From NCBI GenBank assembly GCA_964517315.1, contig CAZFCJ010000126.1, positions 1 through 8,948 on the forward strand: a DNA stretch of 8,948 nucleotides, read 5' to 3'. Both the position numbers and the translations under genes were made by a program. The notes under the pieces are model-generated. The model was given only the letters and a program-made list of their open reading frames with translations, was not told the DNA's origin and did no database searches. Below are positions 1 through 5,727 of the stretch, piece by piece; position 1 is the first letter of the stretch; every line of letters begins with the position of its first letter. Source of the stretch: DASWJQ01 sp964517315. GTDB taxonomy: Bacteria; Chloroflexota; Anaerolineae; Anaerolineales; E44-bin32.

Positions 1-130
1 GCCCTTCGACAGGCTCAGGGCGTTAAGTTTCTATATGTGAGGGGGACTTGCACTTGGGCCCTTCGACAGGCTCAGGGCGTTGGGTTCCTTTATGTGAGGA
101 TGACTTGCACTTGCTACCGGCTCAGGGCGG
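1..130. repeat. 57-bp tandem unit built on a short palindrome-ended repeat
   Basis: Positions 1-57 and 58-114 are two copies of the same 57-bp unit, differing at only a handful of bases. A third unit begins near 116 but keeps only the end of the core (about 119-129) before diverging. Each unit starts with the core cttcgacaggctcagggcg (4-22 and 61-79). With the preceding GCC the element has self-complementary ends, GCCCT and AGGGC, around an 11-base middle, so it can form a small hairpin. The same core recurs at 8895-8913. Short elements of this type are widely scattered between genes in many bacteria and are usually regarded as REP-like. No linked transposase of the REP-associated (RAYT) type is present in the window. 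Confidence 0.85.
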
Positions 131-182
131 GTCGAGTCGCTGGAAAGGTAGTTCGGGCCAGGCCCATCGCGGGGCTCGTTCG

Positions 183-200
183 TCCTGCCAAAGAGCAGGA
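183..200 (-). terminator. Weak hairpin downstream of the molybdoenzyme gene
   Basis: TCCTGC (183-188) and GCAGGA (195-200) form a perfect 6-bp stem with a 6-base loop, 45-62 bases past the stop codon of the minus-strand gene ending at 245. No run of U follows on the minus strand, so it is at best a factor-assisted terminator or an mRNA 3'-end stabiliser. The stretch 131-244 otherwise holds a small GGGCC-a-GGCCC dyad (155-165) and nothing that looks coding. Confidence 0.25.
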
Positions 201-244
201 GAGGCGTCTGTTGTTCCTGGTGAGCCCGCGATCCCAAACATTCT

Positions 245-1843
245 TCAAATCCGCACCCGGGAGCTGTGCACGCCGGTGGCTCCGTCGGGGCGTGGGCGGG
301 TGCTCTCCATGATCTGCAGCTCGCCGTCCCGGTCATAGGCCCGCACCTTGAACGAGTGGGCGCCGCTCTCGGCCGGCCAGTCGTAGCGCCACTGCACCCA
401 CGACAGCTGGCTCAGCGGAGGCTCGCGCAGCTCGGCCTCCACCCACGGGCCGTCGTCCACCTGGACCTCGACCTTGCTGATGCCCTCGTCGCCGGACCAG
501 GCAATGCCGCCCACCGGAATCGTCCCGGTCTCGGGGTCCTCGAGCAGGACCGCGACCGTGTCGATGACCGACGTCGTTCGGGCCAAGGCCTCTTTGCTCC
601 ACCCGCGGTCCACCCAGTAACCCGGCCCCTCCTCGTCGATGACCTCCATGCGCGTGATCCACTTGGGCTGCTTCATGCCGTACCTGTTGGGGATGTAAAT
701 GCGCAGCGGGAAGCCGTGCTCAACCGGGAGCGGCACGCCGTTCATGGCGTATACGAGCAGGACGCGGGGATCGCGGGCCACCTCCAGGCTGACGCTCTCA
801 TAGAAACCGTCGGCGGATTCGATGTAGACCTCCTGCGCGTCGCTGTGCACGCCGGCCTCGTCCAATATGACGTGGAACGGGACGCCCGTCCAGCGGCTGG
901 TGCTGGTCAGATCGCCGCCGATCGGGTTCGAGATGCACTGCATGGTCACGACCTGGCTCACGGCGGGGAAGGCCAATATGTCGCTCATCGTGAGCCTCAG
1001 TGAGTTGCCGACCAATCCATCAATCGGCAGCTCCCAGGTCTCGCCGTCGATGACGGGCGGGGTGGTGTTGATATCGATGCGGTAGAAGTCGGCGTTGGCG
1101 GTCAGTTCGGGCCGCGTACCAGTAGCAGGCTCGATGCGGCCCTCGAGGACCTCCTCGGGCGGCGAGGCCGCCGGGCCCGAAGTCTCCCCGGTGCCCATGT
1201 CCTCGGGCAGGCCGGCGGTGGGCTCCTCCTCGCGCTCGAACAGCCGCGTCAGTCCAAGCGCCGCCAGGGCCACACCGACCGCGCCGCCGCCGACCAGCGC
1301 AAGGAAACCCCTGCGCTCGAGACGCTGCGGTTCGGTGGAGTCCAACGGTTCGTCGCTGGCCCAGCCGAGGAAGGCGCCCCAGCCGAGCAGAAGCGCGCCC
1401 AGCCAGACGGCGCTGGCGATGGTGCCGGCGGCCGGGAAGCCGAGCCGCCCCTCGACGACCATCGCGCCGGACCACAGCAGCACGCCGCCGATCAGGCCGT
1501 CCCGCAAGCCGGTGTCGGGGTCACGGCGGCGTCGGAGCACGAGGGCAAGGCCGAAAACCGCTCCGGTGGCCGCGAACTGGCCCAGCGCGATCGACTTTTC
1601 GATCAACTTGGCCGTGGCGTCGGTCGCGCCCAGGTTCAGGCCGCGCACCAGAGCGACGATCGTGTCGATGCCCAGCGTGACCAGGTCGCCGGGCAGCACG
1701 CGCGCCATCCAGTCGAAGATGTCGAACGGCAGGAACGGCAAACGGGCCACCTCCGCACCCAGGTAAGCCATCGCCATCAGCGGCAGGCTGGTCACCGCTC
1801 CGACCAGCGCGCCGCGCAGCATGTAGGATCGTGATGTGTTCAT
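245..1843 (-). CDS. Membrane-anchored molybdopterin-dependent oxidoreductase (sulfite oxidase fold)
   Basis: This 532-residue protein joins a five-helix membrane part to a sulfite-oxidase-type Moco domain. Predicted helices lie at about 9-30, 84-103, 116-130, 140-161 and 180-198. RRRR at 104-107 and ERRG at 177-179 sit on the inferred cytoplasmic side, so the catalytic domain should face outward. An acidic/Pro-rich linker (about 203-240) leads to the Moco fold, with the likely molybdenum-ligand Cys303 in TMQCISNPIGG. The C-terminal dimerisation (Ig-like) domain starts near 435 (GGIAWSGDEGISKVEV) and ends with the PDGATG signature common in the family. RRGFLALVG at 177-185 resembles a twin-arginine motif, as expected for a cofactor-loaded exported enzyme. 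There is no His before residue 324, so the membrane part cannot be a haem-b subunit such as MsrQ. The substrate is unknown; sulfite, sulfoxide reduction or another oxyanion are possible. The start is supported by GGAG 7 bases upstream. No partner cytochrome lies nearby. Confidence 0.92.
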   Translation of the reverse strand: MNTSRSYMLRGALVGAVTSLPLMAMAYLGAEVARLPFLPFDIFDWMARVLPGDLVTLGIDTIVALVRGLNLGATDATAKLIEKSIALGQFAATGAVFGLALVLRRRRDPDTGLRDGLIGGVLLWSGAMVVEGRLGFPAAGTIASAVWLGALLLGWGAFLGWASDEPLDSTEPQRLERRGFLALVGGGAVGVALAALGLTRLFEREEEPTAGLPEDMGTGETSGPAASPPEEVLEGRIEPATGTRPELTANADFYRIDINTTPPVIDGETWELPIDGLVGNSLRLTMSDILAFPAVSQVVTMQCISNPIGGDLTSTSRWTGVPFHVILDEAGVHSDAQEVYIESADGFYESVSLEVARDPRVLLVYAMNGVPLPVEHGFPLRIYIPNRYGMKQPKWITRMEVIDEEGPGYWVDRGWSKEALARTTSVIDTVAVLLEDPETGTIPVGGIAWSGDEGISKVEVQVDDGPWVEAELREPPLSQLSWVQWRYDWPAESGAHSFKVRAYDRDGELQIMESTRPRPDGATGVHSSRVRI

Positions 1844-2022
1844 CGGGTCGCTCCGTGAGCTGTGGATGAGAATTTGTTGCTGATATCAGGATAAACCGCA
1901 GAGATTGCGAGAGTGTTACGGTGGGCAGACTTTGCGGGAGTTAAGTGGGACTTCCTGGTGCGCAACGGCCCTTGGCCCGCTTCATGGGGCGCCAAGGGAT
2001 CGCGCACGAGTCGACGCGCCAC
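1840..2022 (-). CDS. Possible 60-residue leader or small protein upstream of the molybdoenzyme
   Basis: A GTG codon at 2020-2022 follows a near-perfect ribosome binding site AAAGGAGG (2031-2038) at a spacing of 8 bases, and a TATAAT box lies just upstream (2049-2054). The frame runs 60 codons and its TGA overlaps the ATG of the next gene as ATGA (1840-1843), the usual arrangement for translational coupling. The product is basic, with many Arg, His and Ser residues, no membrane segment and no motif I recognise. Third-position GC falls in its second half compared with the neighbouring genes, which argues against a long-conserved protein. It could be a leader peptide, a decayed gene, or chance. 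An in-frame GTG at 2029-2031 overlaps the binding site itself and is a worse start. Confidence 0.35.
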   Translation of the reverse strand: MARRLVRDPLAPHEAGQGPLRTRKSHLTPAKSAHRNTLAISAVYPDISNKFSSTAHGATR

Positions 2023-2048
2023 GACTGGCACCTCCTTTGGACGGCTTG

Positions 2049-2054
2049 ATTATA
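2049..2054 (-). promoter_or_regulatory. Candidate -10 box for the short ORF and molybdoenzyme gene
   Basis: The minus strand reads a perfect TATAAT here. Transcription starting about 7 bases downstream (near 2042) would place the AAAGGAGG ribosome binding site at the very start of a 20-base leader before the GTG at 2022. The hexamer 17 bases upstream (CCCAAC) is not a recognisable -35 box, so the promoter may rely on an activator or be weak. The 96 bases between the glutaredoxin stop (2119) and the GTG show no U-tracted hairpin, so read-through from the glutaredoxin gene is also possible. Confidence 0.45.
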
Positions 2055-2118
2055 AGCGCGGTCCGCCGCCGGTTGGGAGGAGTAAAGAAGATGGTTTTGG
2101 GGAGCAAACGGAGTGAGC

Positions 2119-2367
2119 TTATGCCTCGAGGCCAAGGCGCTGGGCCAGCTCGTCAAGCGAGGGCTCGGTCAGCGTCGAGCCGTCCTCGAACACCAACGTG
2201 GGAACGCTTCGGTAGCCGTCGTTGATCTCGACGACTCGAGCCGCGGCCTCTTCGGATTCCTCGATGTCGATCCATTCGTAGAGGATGTCGTGCTCGTCGA
2301 GGAAGCGGGCGGTGCGGGTGGCCATCCAGCACCACTCGTTGCCGTAAACGATGAGTCCCTTCTCCAT
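2119..2367 (-). CDS. Glutaredoxin-like (mycoredoxin/NrdH type) protein with a single active-site Cys
   Basis: This 82-residue protein has the thioredoxin fold of small glutaredoxins. It opens with strand LIVYG (5-9), then EWC-W-M-A (11-16) at the N-terminus of the first helix. RFLDEHDILYEWIDIEE (21-37) matches the usual helix-strand, the cis-Pro loop is GYRSVPTLVF (51-60, Pro56), and it closes with EDGSTLTEPS (61-70). Length is normal for the family. The second Cys of the usual CXXC is Ala16, leaving Cys13 as the only cysteine, so a monothiol mechanism (deglutathionylation-like, or with another low-molecular-weight thiol) is inferred, or loss of dithiol activity. The start ATG has GGAGG 12 bases upstream (2380-2384 region), further than ideal. 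The gene is alone between non-coding stretches. Confidence 0.85.
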   Translation of the reverse strand: MEKGLIVYGNEWCWMATRTARFLDEHDILYEWIDIEESEEAAARVVEINDGYRSVPTLVFEDGSTLTEPSLDELAQRLGLEA

Positions 2368-2400
2368 GGTTCGTTCATACCTCCGCGTGTACCTTCGACA

Positions 2401-2428
2401 GTTGTACCCTCATAATTCTAATTGCCAA
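2401..2428 (-). promoter_or_regulatory. Candidate promoter of the glutaredoxin-like gene
   Basis: On the minus strand TTGGCA (2423-2428, five of six matches to TTGACA) is followed after 16 bases by TACAAC (2401-2406, four of six matches to TATAAT). Transcription would begin near 2393, about 25 bases before the ATG and just upstream of the GGAGG motif. A TAGAAT hexamer at 2415-2420 is an alternative -10 box but lacks a partner. Confidence 0.4.
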
Positions 2429-2538
2429 CGCCACTGTCCGCAGGGTGAATCGTTGCTGCACGGTGAGAGCGGACATCCCCTTACCGATACGACGAATGTA
2501 GCCGTCCCTCCTGACCCGGATGCAAACCCTTGACCGAG

Positions 2539-2552
2539 GGGGTTCATTCCCC
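2539..2552. other. Small G4/C4 hairpin in the 2368-2813 intergenic stretch
   Basis: GGGG (2539-2542) and CCCC (2549-2552) flank a 6-base loop and are enclosed by CCG/CGG at 2534-2536 and 2552-2554. This lies inside the 446-base gap between the glutaredoxin gene and zwf. The gap has no reading frame resembling a protein on either strand. It holds the glutaredoxin promoter, this hairpin, the repeat at 2620-2645 and the dyads at 2791-2832. Confidence 0.3.
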
Positions 2553-2619
2553 GGAAGGCCACCAGGGGCGCCTCTACGTTCATCTGGAAAGATCCCGCCT
2601 TGGGACTCATGCCACCCAA

Positions 2620-2646
2620 TGTAGGGGCCGGTCTTGTGCCGGCCCG
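2620..2646. repeat. REP-like hairpin repeat (GGGCCGG / CCGGCCC)
   Basis: GGGCCGG (2625-2631) pairs perfectly with CCGGCCC (2639-2645) around the 7-base loop TCTTGTG, preceded by AATGTAG. Intergenic elements with a GTAGGGG start, a variable GC-rich stem and a TCTTGTG or CTTGTG loop recur in many bacterial genomes and give rise to spurious peptides containing GTRPAPT or HKTGPY. Both of those appear in the minus-strand frames here. No U tract follows, so a simple intrinsic terminator is unlikely. Confidence 0.6.
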
Positions 2647-2790
2647 ACGAAGGGCGCATCGCACGCCTGGGCGGCATGCGTTCCCCAAATCGGCGTATCC
2701 CTAATTCAGCCGTGACACGATCCCCAGCACCTGAGGTCTGGGCAAGGCTATCGCGCCACTGCCGAGGGCGACGACGATCTCTCCGAATGT

Positions 2791-2832
2791 CCCCAGTGGG
2801 GCGGGCTGTCGCGCTACGCTTTGTGACAGCCC
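2791..2832. repeat. Double dyad overlapping the 3' end of zwf
   Basis: CCCC-AGT-GGGG (2791-2801) is followed directly by GGGCTGTC (2803-2810) and its perfect complement GACAGCCC (2825-2832) with a 14-base loop. The second arm and loop contain the last codons and the TAG stop (2814-2816) of the minus-strand zwf gene. The structure could protect or end the zwf transcript, but no U tract follows. Its form suggests an inserted REP-like element rather than a canonical terminator. Confidence 0.55.
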
Positions 2833-4274
2833 ATCGCCCAGCTGCTGCCGTCCTCGGCCAGGAACTCGTCCGCCTTCTGCGGACCCCACGTCCCGGGCTC
2901 GTATGGCTCCAGGTCGGGGGATCCGGGCCGTTCCCAGCCCGCGATGATCGAATCGATCAACTTCCAGGCCAGTTCGATCGTGTCGGCGCGGGTGAACAGC
3001 GAGGGGTCCCCGTTCACCGCGTCCAACAGCAGGCGCTCATAGGCATCGGGGATGGCGCCCGAGCCGAACGCGCTGGCGTAGTGGAACTCCATATCCACCG
3101 TGCGCATCTTGGAGGATTCATCCGGCACCTTGACCTCAAAATTCAGGTGGATGCCCTCGTCGGGCTGAATGCAGATGTCGAGCGCGTTCGGTCGAATGAC
3201 CTCGTGGGGGTCCATGGGGAACATCATATGCGGCACCGAGTGGAACTGGATCCGGATCTCGGTAACCTTGTCTTTGAGCCGCTTGCCGGAGCGAAGATAG
3301 AACGGGACTCCGTTCCAACGCCAGTTGTCGACGAACAACCGCAGCGCGGCGTAGGTCGGCGTCCGCGAGTCCTCGGCCACGCCCTCCTCCTGGCGGTAGG
3401 ACTGGTAGCGCCCCAGCACGCTGTGTTCTTGGACCTCTTCGATCGGGATCGGGCGCACCGAACTGAGGACCTTGACGCGCTCGTTGCGAATATCATTGGC
3501 GCCGAACGAAGCAGGAGGCTCCATGGCCACCAACGACAGCAGCTGCATAAGATGGTTCTGGAACATGTCCCGCAGCACGCCGACCCGATCGTAGAAACCG
3601 GCCCGGTGCTCCACGCCCACCGATTCGGCCACCGAGATCTGAACATGGTCGATAAAGTTTCGATTCCAGAGCGGCTCGAAGATGCTGTTGGCGAAGCGGA
3701 AGACCAGGACGTTCTGGACCGTCTCCTTGCCCAGATAATGGTCGATGCGGTAAATCTGATCCTCCTGCAGCACTTCGTGGGCGACCTCATTTAAATGCTG
3801 GGCCGACTCGAGGTCGTGGCCGAAGGGCTTTTCGATCACGACGCGGCGCCAACCGTCCTTCTGTTCCGTCATGCCCGTCTCCCCCAAACGGCGCAACGCC
3901 GGTTCATAAACGTGCGGCGGTGTCGCCAAATAGTACAGACGGTTGCCGGAGCCATCATCCTCGTGCTTGGCGAGGCGGCGTTTCAGCTCGTCCATATGTG
4001 GATCTTCGTTGAAGTCGCCGCAGACGTAGGCGAGCCGGGCGGTGAACGAATCCCAATGGCGTTCGTCCATCTTATCGGGCGCGAAGGTCTCCAGCGCTTT
4101 CTTCATCTCCCGCCGGAAGCTCTCGTCATCTCCTTCCGTGCGGGCCATGCCGATGATCTGAAACTCGGCGGGCAGCCGATCTTTGCAGTACAAGCTGAAG
4201 ATGGCGGGGATCAACTTGCGCTGGGTAAGATCTCCGGACGCGCCGAAGATCACCAGGCTGAATGGGCTATCCAT
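2814..4274 (-). CDS. zwf: Glucose-6-phosphate 1-dehydrogenase
   Basis: This cytoplasmic enzyme oxidises glucose 6-phosphate to 6-phosphogluconolactone, reducing NADP+ (or NAD+), as the first step of the oxidative pentose phosphate route. At 486 residues it is normal length. The N-terminal dinucleotide motif is GASGDLTQRKL (11-21). IEKPFG is at 147-152, the substrate-binding RIDHYLGKE at 176-184 (Asp178/His179) and QNH with catalytic His241 at 239-241. The C-terminal DAYERLLLDAVNGDPSLFTR block typical of the family follows. The frame is open 28 codons further upstream (to 4358), but the ATG at 4272-4274 is chosen because the fold begins right after it and GGAGAG lies just upstream. The last residues (GCHKA) do not look like the family and are encoded by a palindromic element. 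No gnd, pgl or opcA neighbour is visible, so it appears to be a single-gene unit. Confidence 0.97.
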   Translation of the reverse strand: MDSPFSLVIFGASGDLTQRKLIPAIFSLYCKDRLPAEFQIIGMARTEGDDESFRREMKKALETFAPDKMDERHWDSFTARLAYVCGDFNEDPHMDELKRRLAKHEDDGSGNRLYYLATPPHVYEPALRRLGETGMTEQKDGWRRVVIEKPFGHDLESAQHLNEVAHEVLQEDQIYRIDHYLGKETVQNVLVFRFANSIFEPLWNRNFIDHVQISVAESVGVEHRAGFYDRVGVLRDMFQNHLMQLLSLVAMEPPASFGANDIRNERVKVLSSVRPIPIEEVQEHSVLGRYQSYRQEEGVAEDSRTPTYAALRLFVDNWRWNGVPFYLRSGKRLKDKVTEIRIQFHSVPHMMFPMDPHEVIRPNALDICIQPDEGIHLNFEVKVPDESSKMRTVDMEFHYASAFGSGAIPDAYERLLLDAVNGDPSLFTRADTIELAWKLIDSIIAGWERPGSPDLEPYEPGTWGPQKADEFLAEDGSSWAMGCHKA

Positions 4275-4311
4275 CTGCTCTCCGCAAGAACGATTGAAGT
4301 TCGATGCTGGC

Positions 4312-4323
4312 GATATTCTAGCA
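4312..4323 (-). promoter_or_regulatory. Candidate extended -10 promoter of zwf
   Basis: On the minus strand TGC-TAGAAT (TAGAAT at 4315-4320) matches an extended -10 element, which can work without a good -35 box; none is evident. Transcription would start near 4308 and give a leader of about 34 bases carrying GGAGAG before the ATG at 4274. It lies back to back with the promoter of the divergent peptidase gene. Confidence 0.45.
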
Positions 4324-4380
4324 AATGGCGATGGAGACCTGGGAAACCTCGAACACATACGAACGCTCCGCCGGGCCCGT

Positions 4381-4386
4381 TATAAT
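4381..4386 (+). promoter_or_regulatory. TATAAT box 8 bases before a start codon (leaderless promoter)
   Basis: A perfect TATAAT ends 8 bases before the ATG at 4395. Transcripts normally start 6-8 bases after the -10 box, so the mRNA would begin at, or one or two bases before, the start codon. The intervening bases GGCGGCCG contain no ribosome binding site, in keeping with a leaderless message. A -35 hexamer is not obvious at the usual spacing. Confidence 0.55.
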
Positions 4387-4394
4387 GGCGGCCG

Positions 4395-5648
4395 ATGAAA
4401 CCTCGACTATCCTTTGCGGGCTGGTTCGCGGTGGGCGCGGGGTCGATGATGGCGCTGCTCCTGGCTCTGTATCAAGCGCCGCCGATCAAAGACCGCCTTG
4501 AATGGCGGCTGGACATGACGGAGGGCATCGTGCGGGGCTGGATCTACCCCGGCGAAACCTTGCCGACCCCCCGCAGTACGGGCCAGCGCCCGGATCCGCC
4601 GACGCCGCGTCCCAGCCCGACGCCCACCGTGACCCCCGAGACGGAGGCCGCCGCTACCGCGACCCCGGCGCCAACTCCCACCCCGCTGCCGGAGCAGGTC
4701 AAACTGCCGGCCCCCGAGTGGGAGAAACAGGACTGGAACAACTGCGGTCCGGCGACGTTGGCTTTGGGGCTGCGCTTCTACGGCTGGCGGGGGGACCAGT
4801 TTGACATCTCGGATCTGCTCAAACCAGACCGAGGCGACAAGAACGTCAACGTCGAGGAGCTGGTCTACTACGTCAGAAATCGCGCCGGCTGGCTCAACGC
4901 CGATTTCCGAGTCGGCGGCGATCTGGATGTGATCAAGCGCTTCGTGGCCGCCGGCTTTCCGCTGATCGTGGAGAAGGGCTTCGTCTTGGATGAGAACGAC
5001 GGCGGCGGTGGCTGGGCCGGTCACTACGTGCTCGTGACGGGCTTCGACGAGAGCGAGCGGGAGTTCATCGTTCAGGATACCAACCCGGGCACGGGCGGCC
5101 CCGACCGCCGGATCAGCTACGAGGGGCTGGACGAGGGCTGGCAGCAGTTCAACCGTGTCTACATCTACCTGTATCCACCCGAGAATCAGCAGCAGATCGA
5201 GCGCCTTCTGGGACCGGACGCGGATCGCGACCGCAATCGCGAGCGAGCCTTGGAGCAGGCCCGGGCCGAGATCGAGACCGACCCGGAAGATCCCTATGCC
5301 TGGTTCAACCTGGGGACCAACCTGGTGTACTTCGAGCGCTACGGTGAGGCCGCCGACGCCTACGACACCGCACTTTCCATGGGATTGCCTTGGCGTTTTA
5401 CGCGCTACCAGTTTGGTCCTTATATCGCCTACTTCCACCAGGGTCGAACGAAAGACGTGATCGACCTGGCCAACGCGACTTTGTACCGCACTTCGAAAGC
5501 GGAGGAGTCGATGCTCTGGCGCGGTTGGGCCAAGTACCGACAGGGGGATATCGCCGGCGCCGAGCGGGATTTTCTCGACGCCCTGTCGATCAACCAAAAT
5601 TACCTGGACGCACAGTACGCGCTGAATTTCATCCGGGGGGACGAATAA
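4395..5648 (+). CDS. Membrane-tethered C39-like cysteine peptidase with TPR repeats
   Basis: This 417-residue protein has one N-terminal membrane segment (about 8-27), an export anchor. A Pro/Thr-rich linker follows (about 56-100, repeated PTP), then a papain-like C39-type domain. Visible catalytic elements are Gln112, Cys117 in NNCGPATLAL, His210 in GHYVLVTGFD and Asp228 in QDTNPG. The C-terminal part (about 282-415) reads as TPR-like helix pairs, for example PYAWFNLGTNLVYFERYGEAADAYDTAL and the AGAERDFLDALSIN block. C39 domains best known from bacteriocin exporters cleave double-glycine leaders, but here there is no ABC or membrane transporter region. The protein is more likely a cell-surface hydrolase or a scaffold of unknown substrate. 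The start is set by the TATAAT at 4381; no Shine-Dalgarno is present. It is transcribed divergently from zwf. Confidence 0.88.
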   Translation: MKPRLSFAGWFAVGAGSMMALLLALYQAPPIKDRLEWRLDMTEGIVRGWIYPGETLPTPRSTGQRPDPPTPRPSPTPTVTPETEAAATATPAPTPTPLPEQVKLPAPEWEKQDWNNCGPATLALGLRFYGWRGDQFDISDLLKPDRGDKNVNVEELVYYVRNRAGWLNADFRVGGDLDVIKRFVAAGFPLIVEKGFVLDENDGGGGWAGHYVLVTGFDESEREFIVQDTNPGTGGPDRRISYEGLDEGWQQFNRVYIYLYPPENQQQIERLLGPDADRDRNRERALEQARAEIETDPEDPYAWFNLGTNLVYFERYGEAADAYDTALSMGLPWRFTRYQFGPYIAYFHQGRTKDVIDLANATLYRTSKAEESMLWRGWAKYRQGDIAGAERDFLDALSINQNYLDAQYALNFIRGDE

Positions 5649-5674
5649 TCGGGCTCCACGGGTGCCCCGTATTG

Positions 5675-5680
5675 TATGAT
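5675..5680 (+). promoter_or_regulatory. Candidate -10 box of the ferritin gene
   Basis: TATGAT (five of six matches to TATAAT) sits 47 bases before the ATG, giving a leader of about 40 bases with a strong AGGAGG. No convincing -35 box or Fur-type 19-base palindrome is seen. The 79-base gap after the peptidase gene has no intrinsic terminator, so co-transcription from that gene is not excluded. Confidence 0.3.
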
Positions 5681-5716
5681 GGGGATGCTGCTTTCAACCC
5701 CGCTTCCTTTGCACTT

Positions 5717-5722
5717 AGGAGG
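5717..5722 (+). promoter_or_regulatory. Strong ribosome binding site of the ferritin gene
   Basis: AGGAGG is a perfect Shine-Dalgarno core. Its spacing favours the second of the two tandem ATG codons (8 bases) over the first (5 bases), so it bears on the start choice by one residue. Confidence 0.8.
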
Positions 5723-5727
5723 TCACA

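Noticed and set aside
1..130. CRISPR array from the repeated units at the left edge
   Set aside because: Only two full copies are present, the 'spacers' are nearly identical to each other, and there are no cas genes.
2080..2116. Plus-strand mini-ORF preceded by GGAGG near 2092
   Set aside because: The AGGAG sequence and ATG at 2091 look suggestive, but the frame runs antisense into the glutaredoxin gene with no protein-like character.
2375..2688. Possible small proteins in the glutaredoxin-zwf gap
   Set aside because: The minus-strand translations contain the HKTGPY and GTRPAPT peptides generated by a palindromic repeat and otherwise look random; no ribosome binding site.
2634..3794. Plus-strand frame of 386 codons opposite zwf
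   Set aside because: It begins in the repeat-containing gap and runs antisense to conserved G6PD motifs; no start signal.
4275..4358. N-terminal extension of zwf to the ATG at 4358
   Set aside because: The extra 28 residues are not family-like and would overlap the extended -10 promoter; the ATG at 4274 has GGAGAG and begins the fold directly.
4407..5597. Long open frame (396 codons) antisense to the peptidase gene
   Set aside because: It mirrors a GC-rich real gene whose catalytic motifs are on the plus strand; its translation has no recognisable motif and no ribosome binding site.
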